Shown piece by piece: positions 21,707-31,805 of a DNA stretch of 64,000 bases. The DNA is from Prostheceraeus crozeri (lineage: Eukaryota > Platyhelminthes > Polycladida > Euryleptidae): contig CAJQUW010010482.1 in the NCBI GenBank assembly GCA_907163375.1, forward strand, positions 62,001 through 126,000, in the 5' to 3' direction. Numbering within the stretch: position 1 is the stretch's first letter; each line of letters begins with the position of its first letter. The notes under the pieces are model-generated. The model was not told the DNA's origin. It made no database searches and was given only the letters and a program-made list of their open reading frames with translations. The position numbers and the translations under genes were made by a program.

Positions 21707-21732
21707 TGTGCAATAATTGAACCGACAAACTA

Positions 21733-23392
21733 CAGATTGTTTCATAAAAAAAGGATCACCCTTAAACATCGCCTTAACTTCAACTTTGTCTAACTCCGCC
21801 AAACTTGAACGAATTTCTCTGAAATTTGGAAGATATGTCAGTTGTGCTTACTAATATCATTGTTGGAAATTTCAAGCATGAATATTGAGTTGTTTTCCTG
21901 TTATAGATTAAAAAATGTAGTAGATAATTTGATCTTCATTTAGCAATGTTACACAAAATCATACCTCACTCTTATAAAATTACATTTGTTTCCTTTGTTA
22001 TGTAATATGTTGTTCTACAAGCCAAAAGCTATCAAGCAAAACAAAAAAATAAAGAAAATCGGTCAATCAGAGCCAGTATAGCACCATTATTCATCAACAA
22101 TAATGTAACTGCTACATGTGATTAACTGGACTTCATGTTCCATAGCTTCCTGACTTCGTTGCGGTGGTGTTGGCAGCACTCCTGATTGCTTTCAGCTAGA
22201 AATCTATCTCTTACCGGTTGAAAACAATACAAAGCACAATTGAACAATAACCAGATCGCATTCACAAAAGGCAAAGTGTCAGCCTTGCTAGAACTAGGGT
22301 TTTCTTTGCGAGCTACAAGCAAGCGACTAAATGTCCCTTACACAAATGTGCATCGATGGCATAATGATGATTTTCGACTCTATCGTAAAGAGGGCTCTGG
22401 CCGTCCACGCAAAACATCCAAACGTAGAGACCGCCTAATTTTGAGATTTGTTAAAGTTGATCCAAGTCTCTCGTTAACTGAGATGGCTGCACTAGTCTCG
22501 TCTATTTCTAAGTCCACTATTCGTAGAAGACTTATTGATTCGAATTTCAAGAGCTGTAAGAGGCCCTCTCAGATCGAATTATCAGATCAGCATACAAAAA
22601 CACGTCTCAGATGGGCAATGAGTCATTGTCACTGGCGAAATCAATGGGATCGGGTTGTCTGGTCTGATGAGGCATCAGTCCGTCTGAAGGATAGTGATGG
22701 TCGATTGAGATTATGGATCAAATTTGATCAGGAAATTCCGAGACATTTACATCGTCCCCGGGTACAAGGTGGTGCGACTCTACTGATTTGGGCTAGCATT
22801 TGGACCAATGGCCGCTCTGAACTTCACATACAGCAAGGAACCATGAATTCTGAAAGCTATGTGAATGTTTTACGAATGAATATTGGCCAAATGACAGATC
22901 AACTTGGTGATCCATCGACTTGGTTATTTATGGATGATAATGCTACGTGTCACAGGAGTAGTAGAGTCAACTTATGCAAGTCTCAATTAGGGCTTAGGAA
23001 ATTATTTTGGCCAGCTCGTTCTCCTGATCTGAATCCCATAGAAAATGTATGGAGTATTCTAAAACGAAACGTTCGTCGTTCACTGCTACCTACAGATGGC
23101 GTATCACAACTTACGTCACTGTTAAAAAGAGAGTGGAGAAAGTTAGATCAGTCAAAAATCAACGATATCATCGAATCAATGCCTATACGAATTGGTAATG
23201 TCATTGACAATAAGGGTAGGGCCACAAAATATTAGCTTCTTAAGAACCGTTACTGTATCATAGCTTATCAGATTATATAAGGACATTTAAATATATTAGG
23301 GACATGAAATAACATGAAAAATGCTTTCTGTATCATACTTATGTTTTATTTAGTCAAATTTTAGGATGATCCATTTTTTATGAAACGGACTG
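21733..23392 (+). mobile_element. Complete Tc1-type transposon with TIRs and TA duplication
   Basis: Left terminus CAGATTGTTTCATAAAAAAA and right terminus (complement) CAGTCCGTTTCATAAAAAAT continue into matching GGATCA-CC; ~34 bases with few differences. TA lies at 21731-21732 and 23393-23394. Element length 1660 bp, typical for Tc1. It contains one forward transposase that is open throughout. This is the best-preserved autonomous-type DNA transposon in the window. Confidence 0.92.
22240..23235 (+). CDS. Tc1-type transposase, DD34E, uninterrupted
   Basis: Open frame of ~331 residues covering a full Tc1 transposase. First HTH: KVSALLELGFSLRATSKRLNV...VHRW. GRPRKTS hook between the HTHs, second HTH SLTEMAALVSS...STIRRRL. 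Catalytic D143 in VVWSDEASV, D233 in WLFMDDNATCH, E268 in SPDLNPIENVW: 34 residues between the last two, hence DD34E. No stop or frameshift is visible. The open frame begins after a stop at 22219-22221 and the first codon with start potential is TTG at 22240; no in-frame ATG precedes the HTH, so the start codon may be mutated or the true start may be non-AUG. It sits centrally between the TIRs of the element at 21733-23392. Confidence 0.9.
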   Translation: MNNNQIAFTKGKVSALLELGFSLRATSKRLNVPYTNVHRWHNDDFRLYRKEGSGRPRKTSKRRDRLILRFVKVDPSLSLTEMAALVSSISKSTIRRRLIDSNFKSCKRPSQIELSDQHTKTRLRWAMSHCHWRNQWDRVVWSDEASVRLKDSDGRLRLWIKFDQEIPRHLHRPRVQGGATLLIWASIWTNGRSELHIQQGTMNSESYVNVLRMNIGQMTDQLGDPSTWLFMDDNATCHRSSRVNLCKSQLGLRKLFWPARSPDLNPIENVWSILKRNVRRSLLPTDGVSQLTSLLKREWRKLDQSKINDIIESMPIRIGNVIDNKGRATKY

Positions 23393-23423
23393 TAATTTGC
23401 AAAATATTCGAGTAGTCTCTACA

Positions 23424-23685
23424 GACCATAGAAGTAGATTGTTTATCTGAAGTTGACAAGAATGGAAATTGACTCAAGGTCGCGGCACATCCGGGAGAAC
23501 TAAATTGGGACATGGATCACCAATGAAAAGCTTAGAATCGCACATGTGACCGATTCCAACCCAATGATAAAGACGTTGACAAGTGTATCTAAGTGAAAGT
23601 GCGTGCAATTTTTGTGCCACTATTGTGTATCGCATAAAGCTTTACTTCCATTCTAGAGGTTTTATTGTTATCAATTTCTATGCTA
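23424..23685. repeat. MITE-like dispersed repeat, copy A
   Basis: About 260 bp with a close copy at 40636-40905 in the same orientation; long shared runs include GGTCGCGGCACATCCGGG and GTTGACAAGTGTATCTAAGT. The ends form an inverted repeat: CCATAGAA on the left against TTTCTATG on the right, with a second pair around AGAATGGAAATT and CCATTCTAGA. It lies 30 bases right of the Tc1 element. Confidence 0.75.
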
Positions 23686-25199
23686 CAGACATTAAACCAG
23701 TGATTCACTCTATCGAAACCAGTCAGGACTTATTGCTGCTTTGGAATAATAGGAAGAACTTACGACAGATTGATGAATCAGAAAAAATAGATCCACCGAC
23801 AAAAATGCGGAGAATTCACACCAAAGCCGAAGTAACACTATCGATGTTATCAATGACGTGAACTGCTATTTTATCAACAACGTAATAATGACGACATCCA
23901 TTACGTGACCAAAAATCGATATTTTGATATCAAAGCGACGAAACAGGTTTACGATGAGATGACCTTTGATTAACAGCTGATTTGTTGAGGCAGCTGACAA
24001 TCCCAGCTGTGCGCAACACGCCACTAACGCACTCAGATATCTGTATGAATATTACGTAGAGTAGATAGACCAGGTGACGTAGCCAAGAAGATACTATTGA
24101 CCGCGATAAGTTGTTCACGCTGATCTGCGCATGCGCACAGAGACAGAACCATAAATGAGGACCACGAACTCAGAGAATTCAGAATATCTCAAAAGCAACG
24201 ATGTAGCTCCAAAATCCAAATCGACAGCAAGACTCCCAAGAGCAGGACGATCAAAAAGATACCAAAAATCAACTGTAAGACCAGCCAAATCTTATAGGAA
24301 ACCAACAGGAAAACACAGTGCGCGAGAGCAGACAAAACACAACCGGCGACGGCGCGGATGATTTGTAATTATTTCCATGTATTTAAGGAAAAATGTCAAC
24401 ATGAAGAAATGGTTTTTCGTGTGTCATTTCATGTGAGGCGCAGCAGTCTGCTATGCATGCGCATTCCGGAGGCATTGTGTATCAAACGCCTCTGGCCGAA
24501 TTTGTGTGTTCAAGACGAAAAAGCTTTGCCTCCAGCTTTATTTTTGTAATTCAATCATCTTTTTATTTATTTATTTTCTTTTTTTTAAACATATGTGATT
24601 TATCATTTCCAGAGTGCACAGCACTTCTAATGCTAGCGCATCTGTTTCAAACCTGTGTAATGCCTGAGAAAGAACCGGTCGAAAGGCCTCGCGTTCACGT
24701 TTCATTAAATTTTTCTGAAAAGCAGTTTTCGCAAAAGTTGTGGATAATTCAGTTTTGACCGAAAAAGTCTCCAGAGACCGAAAGAGAGAGAGAACGAGGA
24801 GAGAAGGGCTTTCCTTGTATTGCCACTCGCACATATGGTGTGGAGAAGCATCTATAGTTGTGGTAAAGGATTGAATGAAGAAGTCGTGGCTGGAGGACGT
24901 ATGCTTCAATTTGTAATATTCGTCAAAATTGTCAAACTGCATGTATGCATGTGTGTGAGAGAGAGAGAGCTGTCTAAATTAGATCATCTACTGCGCATAA
25001 ATCAATACGACGAGTTGACTCGGGCTTCGATTTCATTGTACTTGTATTACCACCTGCTGTGACTTGATGTTGTCTTGCTGTGACGATTCGAGTTAATTCA
25101 GGCTCAGTGAAAGTCGGTAGGTGTATGAAATAAACACAGCATCTTAAGGGTTAAGGCAATTATTTGATTCTGACAATGAATTCTCCCACTCTTTTACAG
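23686..25199. other. Stretch without a firm gene
   Basis: Short ORFs only. One at 24155-24361 (+) encodes a 68-residue very basic peptide (K/R/S/T-rich, ending NRRRRG) of no known family and is probably chance. A GA run lies at 24956-24970. The end of the stretch is the polypyrimidine tract and acceptor of the exon at 25200. Confidence 0.4.
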
Positions 25200-25655
25200 A
25201 AAAAGAAAACCTGCCTGCACCTCCCCTGGAACAAAATATTGCCTTCGGAAAACAAGTATATCAAAGTTCAGTTGCATCTGGCGGAGTCCCTGAACGTGCT
25301 GTGGATGGTAACAGAGACGGAAATTTCAACGGCAACTCATGCAGTCGCACTAAGGTCGAAAGAAGAAATTATTTCAATATTGACTTGGGAAAAGTATACT
25401 TCATCGATAGAGTTATGTTTTACAACCCTATTGACTGCTGTGGACACAAAATGAAAAAAACTTATATCCTTTTGAGTGTTTCCGCTCGCGGTGGGTTGCT
25501 TCCACCAGGTATGAGCATTCATCAATATGCAGGTCAAGTCCGTCAAACAGGTAAATTAATGCGTACAAATATGAATAGCAGACCAGCACGCTTCATTTCG
25601 ATAATCAAGGAATCTACGGAACTGGTCCTCTGCGAAGTTGAAGTCTACCAAGCCG
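25200..25655 (+). CDS. Discoidin/fucolectin-type (F5/8 type C) domain exon
   Basis: A single open exon bounded by a polypyrimidine tract plus TTTACAG acceptor ending at 25199 and a GTAAGT donor at 25656. It starts with two bases of a split codon and ends with one, so both boundaries are phase 1, the symmetric kind found in shuffled extracellular domains. The ~151 residues show discoidin landmarks: NIAFGKQVYQSSVASGGVPE, AVDGNRDGNF, a cysteine pair, FNIDLGKVYFIDRVMFYN, and the C-terminal strand LVLCEVEVYQ typical of fucolectins/F-type lectins. Such domains bind sugars or phospholipids outside the cell. A canonical fucose-binding HxR/RxD set is not obvious. No other exon of this gene was recognised nearby, so it is either a gene with long introns or an isolated exon. 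The most likely host coding sequence in the window. Confidence 0.8.
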
Positions 25656-26783
25656 GTAAGTATTGTACATCGCTTAGCGTGTATCATGTATGACAACGGA
25701 ACATTGTCAGTATTCAACACGCATGACAATAGGGCATTGCCTAGCGTTCATCGTGTATGACAGGACGTGTATTGACTTAATTCGCCTTTCTAATCAAAAT
25801 TTACAGATTCAGTTTATTTTCCATGTCATTGGCTAACACCACCGCTCCATCAGATGTCTATGCTTGTACACTGTGAATCGCTGGATACGAAAATTACATA
25901 CAAGCATATACCAAAATCGCATACAATTTAAAACTAACATCTGATACGAAATTCTCGTATGTTTACAGAGATCTGGTATGTTTTTCATACCACATTTCAC
26001 ATACTTTCGTATGTGATTGGTATGTAGCGATGCGAACTATTCCATCTGTGATTGGTTGTTTTACACTGAAATACGAGTTGTTGGTATGTTTTATATATGT
26101 TTTATATGCAAAGTCATCCTTATTCGTATGCCTCTGGTATGTATTTGGTATGTGCAGCTTTAAGTCACATAGCAAAAAAAATATGTGTATTACATTCTAC
26201 TGTCAAATAACTTTTTTCAGTAATACCAGTAGTGAATATTTTTGTTTGATAGAGTGATATTTAAATGGATTAGATTTATTGTAAAGTTTATGCTCCACGA
26301 GAATGTCGGCGTTGCTACTTGTCTAGCAACATTAACAGGACGTCTAGTTAGCTCTAGTCACCTCGTTGACACATCTGACGCCGGTTGTGTTTTGCATCTC
26401 GCTCCTGATCGTGTCATCTTTTGTGCCCCTGCCATCGCTTCTTTGTGTCTTTCTGTGTGGAATTTTTACATCGTCTGAATCGCCGTCTTCTCCTGCGTCT
26501 AACTGTGTACTCGGTTTTGTGATCCGTCGATTTTGATCTGAGCTACAGTAGGAAGTTCCCGATCTCTGGAATTGTGTCGTTGTGCGCATGCCCAGGTTCT
26601 GGTGATCACTTGTCCATGCTACATCATTGATATTGTCAATTTTCTGAACAGTTGATTCAGCATAGATAGTGGTATATTGTTGATCCAGTGGTGTTGTGGT
26701 CAGACGCTGTGACTTAGTGTGCCTCCTCGGCTGTGTTTTCCTGAGTTCGAGTCCGTGACCAATCAACAACATACTTTTTTCTG

Positions 26784-27548
26784 GTGATTGAAGCTATTTT
26801 GTTTCCTGAAGACAATATGAGCAGCGGAGGTCAAGCAAGAAACCTGAGATCTGGATCTATTTCAGAGTCCAATGTAGCTCTTAATGAGATCAAACTAGTC
26901 TTGAATGACATGAGGAAGGACATCAGTGACATCAAAAAGGATATGGATACTTTTACATCTACCATCACATTCATGCAGAACAAGATCGACGATTTAGACA
27001 AGAAGTATGAGCACCTCAAAGCCAAGAACGAAGCAGAATTGCATGAGATGGAAGCAGAATTGCATGAAATTCGAACACGCGAAGTTCAAATGATGTCGGA
27101 TATTTCTTATGAAATGGAGCAGCGAGACCATAAGAGGCTAAATATAATGTTCTCTGGAATTGATGTGTGTAATACTGGCACCGTTGACGAACGGAAGGCT
27201 GATGATCGTGAGAAATGCATCAAAGTTCTTGAAGCCATTGGCATTTATTCTTCCAGTATTATTGAGGATGTGCATAGAGTTGGCAAGAAAGCCGAAGGTG
27301 GCAAAAGTCGACTTCTAAGGGTCAAGTGTTCTGACATGGATTCTAAATTAAACATATTGAAGAAGGCTAAGGAGCTGAAGGTCACTCACATGCATAGAAA
27401 TGTCTACATCAACCCGGATTTCACAATCTTCCAGCAAAGGAGGAGGAAAATGCTTCGCGATGAACTGGTCAGCAGGCGCGGAGCAGGTGAGGATGTGGTC
27501 ATCTACCGAGATCGAGTAGTTCCTAGAAGTCGGAACAACCATTTTTGA
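26784..27548 (+). CDS. LINE ORF1 (coiled coil + RRM-like), intact
   Basis: Uninterrupted frame; the ATG at 26817 (MSSGGQARNLRSGSISE) is the natural start. Residues ~30-110 form a coiled coil (NEIKLVLNDMRKDISDIKKDM, then NKIDDLDKKYEHLKAKN). An RRM-like domain follows: RLNIMFSGIDV, IIEDVHRVGKK, SRLLRVKC, and a C-terminal part with VYINPDFTIFQQ and GEDVVIYRDRVV. It binds LINE RNA in the family. Its TGA at 27546-27548 lies ~35 bases before the first ATG of ORF2, and the ORF2 frame is already open across it. Closest relative in the window is the ORF1 at 20994-21706. Confidence 0.85.
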   Translation: MIEAILFPEDNMSSGGQARNLRSGSISESNVALNEIKLVLNDMRKDISDIKKDMDTFTSTITFMQNKIDDLDKKYEHLKAKNEAELHEMEAELHEIRTREVQMMSDISYEMEQRDHKRLNIMFSGIDVCNTGTVDERKADDREKCIKVLEAIGIYSSSIIEDVHRVGKKAEGGKSRLLRVKCSDMDSKLNILKKAKELKVTHMHRNVYINPDFTIFQQRRRKMLRDELVSRRGAGEDVVIYRDRVVPRSRNNHF

Positions 27549-27583
27549 AGCAGTTTTTATCTCGATTTGATGACAACCCCTCC

Positions 27584-30190
27584 ATGCCTTCACTTATTCT
27601 CATCAATGCACAATCTTTGAGACCAAAGATTGACGAACTTAACGTCCTTACTTCCTGTCTCACCCCTGATGTTGTGGCTGTTTGTGAGTCCTGGCTTGAT
27701 GGCAATGTTTCCAACGATCAAGTGCATTTATTAAACTATACTGCTCCTTTTCGATGTGATCGTCGGGATAGAAGAAAGGGAGGAGGTGTTTGTGTTTTTG
27801 TCAAGAGCTCAATAAAGCCCGTGCATGACATATCTCCTCTCAATCTACCACCTTGCATCGAGGCAATTTGTCTAAGATTTGTCGCCTACAAATTGCTACC
27901 TTTTTCCCTTTACGTCCCTCCAAATTTACTATCTCCAGATTATGAAGCAATCAAATCTTTTCTGTGTGACTTCTTCGATGACTTGCTTGACAGTTTTGGC
28001 AATTACAGAATCATTGTGGCTGGTGATCTCAATCATTTCCCATGTGCATTTCTAACAAATGATTATGGGTTAAGTCAAACTGTCACGTCGCCTACAAGGA
28101 AAGCTGCCATATTGGACAAAATTTTTATTGAATCTTCTCTGGTTGACTTGTACTTGCCACCTACTGTTGGACCTGCACTTTCTCGATCTGACCATTCTAC
28201 AGTGTTCCTTTAACCACAGAGTGATGGAGCAAGTGATTCAGTGGAATTTTTCAAGATCTATGATTTCCGCAAAAGTAATATGGATGAACTTTTCTTCCTC
28301 TTAAATTCCATTCCGTGGCATCATATGTATCGCGCTGATCTATGCCTTGATGACAAGTGTCAATTTTTTCATGATAAAATTGATCAGGCTTTGAACCAAC
28401 TGCCCGTTTCCTTCATTGAATTGACGTCCAAAGATCAACCATGGGTATCTCCCGGCTTGAAATTGATGTTCAACAAACGCTTTGAAGCTCATGCATGTGG
28501 AAATACAGCACTCGTTGAACATTACAGCAAAAAGTTGAAATATACCATTGGATTGTCCAAGCAAGAGTGGACGAATTCCTTTTCCTCAAACAGATCCTCT
28601 TTTTGGCGAAAGATTGGCAATTTGAGTGGCTACAAGGTTGGAGCTCATGCCCTTTTCTCAAGACTGTTAAATGAATTTGAAACCATGAACCACGTTGCTG
28701 AGGAAATAAACTCAAAATTTTCAAGTGTGTTTGCAGAATCACCGAACTGGGACCTGCTTTTGCAAAGTGTTCCTGCTGATGACAGTATCTGGTCTCCTGA
28801 CATCACTGTAGTTGGTACTTGCAAGCGCCTGCAGCTATATGATCCGAGAAAAGCACGAGGACCGCATGATGTTCCAGGTAGAGTTCTCCGCGATTGTGCC
28901 ATTGCATTGGCTGAACCCCTGACTCACTTGTACATAATGTCAGTTACTACCGGCAAGCTGCCACTCATATGGAAGCAGTCTACAGTTGTGCCTATTCCAA
29001 AGCCTGGAGCGAAGACAATTTCAGATCTTAGACCCATATCACTACTGTCTATTTTCTCAAAAATTCTCGAGCGGTATGTTGCTGATTCTGTTGGTGAGAA
29101 GCTCCTAGATCTTTACGGTGACAACCAGTTTGGGCTTCGCAGGGGTTCCTCTACGCTGCACGCACATGTTCGTTTACAAGATTTTGTGACAAAACAATTA
29201 GACCAAAAAGATGTACAGTCAGTTATTTTGACATCCTTTGATTTAAGCAAGGCGTTTGATCGCTTGTCTCACGAACACATTTTCCGTACACTTCAATGTG
29301 CTAGGTTGCCTCGCATGGCCCTCCTCTGGATATGCAACTTTCTTCAAGACCGCTTTCAGCAGGTCATGCTACAAAATTTTTATCGAAGCACATTTGTGAA
29401 AGTCAAGTCTGGTGTTCCACAGGGCTCAATCTTGGGGTCTTTGATCTTTGCTGCTCATGTTGGAACTTTTTTCTCCACTACAGCTAATAGCTCCACCATA
29501 AAATATGCCGATGACTTTTTGGTGCTAGTTCCTTGCAATAAATTCTCCGATGTGGATCAAGTCATATGCGATGAAATTGATAATGCCAAAATATGGTGTG
29601 AATCTAATGGATTGGCTTTAAATGCAGCTAAAACCAAGTCGATGGTCATCGGTGGACACAATCGTTCAAACCTGACTTGTCCAACTTTAGTCAGCTCTGT
29701 TAAGGTTCTCGGTATTAGTCTTCAACATTCACTTAAGTGGGACGTACACATTGATGAAGTGTGCAGAAGTGCTAGTCGTCGCTTGTTTGTAATTAGAAGA
29801 CTTAGAGGCGTACTACAAACTCATCAACTTGTCCAAATCTATTACTGCTGTATTCGTACAACAGTTGAATACAATTGTCAGTTATTCTTTGGTATCAACA
29901 AAAAGAATTGTGAGAAGTTGGAAAGGATTAATAAAAGGGTTCATCGCATGATTTGTGGCAATAAATGCGAGTGTTCACTTTTTCCAGCATTGAAGGAGAG
30001 GCGTCGACATCTTGCTGTGTCTGCTTTTCACAAAATGAATCATCCCAATGATTTGAATTACTCGCTTATCCCCGAAACTACGCGAAATGGACGCTTTCAA
30101 GTTCCAGCAATAGGCTCTCATCGTCGGCTTACTTCCTTCGTACCTTTCTGCATTTTTTGTATAAATGGGGTTGAAATTCAAAGCATGTAG
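27584..30190 (+). pseudogene. LINE ORF2: endonuclease + reverse transcriptase, one in-frame stop
   Basis: From ATG 27584 the frame covers an apurinic-type endonuclease (LILINAQSLRPK, VVAVCESWLDG, GGGVCVFV, IVAGDLNHF, SRSDHSTVFL) and stops at TAA 28211-28213. The same frame then continues without a break to 30190 as a reverse transcriptase: RPISLLSIFSKILER, FDLSKAFDRLSH, SGVPQGSILGSLIF, and the catalytic IKYADDFLVLV. A single stop between the two domains is therefore the only lesion; read-through would give ~868 residues. ORF1-EN-RT architecture and motif wording fit the CR1/jockey group. There is no RNase H. The 3' region after 30190 is AT-rich with CT runs near 30343. Confidence 0.85.
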
Positions 30191-31805
30191 TCAATGCTAC
30201 TCGAATCTTTCAACACAACCGGATTGTATATGTCAAACATTATATCAAACGTATATGCATCTTCTTTAGTTTGTTGACTTTCTCTCTATTTCCGAAATTT
30301 TGTATGAATCGAGAATTTTTCACATATCTGAAATAAATGTACATCTCTCTCTCTACTTAATGAACCAAGTTGATGATCATCAATTCATTCAAACGATATC
30401 TTTCATGAAATCATGTTGAGCTATATATCTCAAACATAACTATTTTGCGCTCATGAATTATAATGTGTTTTTATTTCGGATTGATAATATGCTTAATTTC
30501 AAAATTACATAATGCATAATTGTTGATGGTTGAATACTTATTGATTATTCATGAATTAAAATATATTATTATGATATATTATGTATAAAATTATACATGT
30601 ATTAAAATCGAATTCAGCATTGAAAGTATGACTCTTGAATGTCATTATCTCTCTACTTACAGTACAATAGTAACATTAGTGTGATCTTTATTGACAACAA
30701 GTCTTAAATCAACATATTTTGGACATGATTTGTGCTTTCTTTCAACATTGTGCTGGTATGGCTTTAGTATGTAAAGCATAGCACATTTGAAATAACATGC
30801 GAAAAGCATACAAATATATACCAAGAGAATACAGAAATATAACAAAAATATTTTGGTATGCATCCTTCGTATGTGATTGGTATTGAGTGATTTACAGTGT
30901 ACATCTATAGTACAAGAACTTATGTAAAAGTGAACAACAGTGTCATGCAAAACATATCAATGCATTCACATTCGACTATATCGATCGTAAAAAATGCAGA
31001 GACAATATATGAAAGTCACAACTGGCCTTAACAGTGGCAGATGCATTTGTATCATCTGATTTTTTGTCAAAAACAGACTGCTGAATGACATTATCAATCG
31101 GTATGCCTACCATCTCTGTTTTGAATTCATCATCATCCCCCCTAACCGTTCATGACTTCCTCAACTACATCATTGATTATTTCGGAATAGTATTCTCTTC
31201 CGTTGACATGGTCTTGATGATTGGGCAGAAGTTGCTGCTTCCATTTCTGAAGAATTCAGTCTTCGTCTCATGGTGAACGAAAAACGGAAATTCTGATAGA
31301 TATTTTATATAATTTGCGTGTAGATCTCAATTGCAGTTTTAGCAGCTTCTCTCTGTATATGAGCACACAAATATTTGTACTATCCAAATACATACTTTGA
31401 CATCTGCTGACTATACTATGGAAATTTATCTCAGAAATAAGAATTCAATTTTCTCTCCATGGCCTTGCTTGTTCCCCTGGTGGCAGTACATCAAGGAATG
31501 ACAAAACGATGAGAGGTTTGCATGATATCAACTAAAATCAAAAGTTTCACATTGAATAACAGTAACAGCTTTAATTGAGTACCATTAACAGCTTAATTGA
31601 TTTACTTTCTATGTGAAATAGAATAGCTATACCACAAATTTTGGTTTAAACATATATTATCCGAATAATGACATAAGTAGCAAGACCTGCATCGTGAAAA
31701 CGATTTCAGAATAAAATTACATCGCAAATAACACTTCATTCAATGCGAGTCAAAAAATAGTAAAACGTAAAAAGTTAACTGACATGTAAATGAGCACAAT
31801 TTTAA
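30191..31805. other. LINE 3' region and unassigned sequence
   Basis: 30191 to roughly 30650 is probably LINE 3' untranslated sequence. 30655-30899 is the right arm of the TA-flanked element. 30900-31805 shows no gene; a GAGTACCATTAACAGCTTAATT-like near-repeat lies around 31566-31600. Confidence 0.4.

Larger units (their letters stand above)
25869..30899. mobile_element. TA-flanked DNA element/MITE apparently split by the LINE
   Basis: CACTGTGAATCGCT at 25869 and AGTGATTTACAGTG ending at 30899 are inverted repeats with two differences, each flanked by TA. Between each end and the LINE lie short arms rich in GGTATG/CATACC words (25890-26180 and 30720-30890), including TCGTATGTGATTGGTAT near both 26008 and 30868. 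The simplest reading is a short non-autonomous element with the LINE inserted into its middle. Exact LINE ends within it were not fixed. Confidence 0.5.

Noticed and set aside
24155-24361. Very basic 68-residue ORF, possible protamine-like or antimicrobial peptide
   Set aside because: No signal peptide, cysteine pattern or neighbours in support; composition follows local base bias.
26344-26772. 142-residue reverse-strand ORF in the LINE 5' region
   Set aside because: No family features; lies antisense to the LINE leader.
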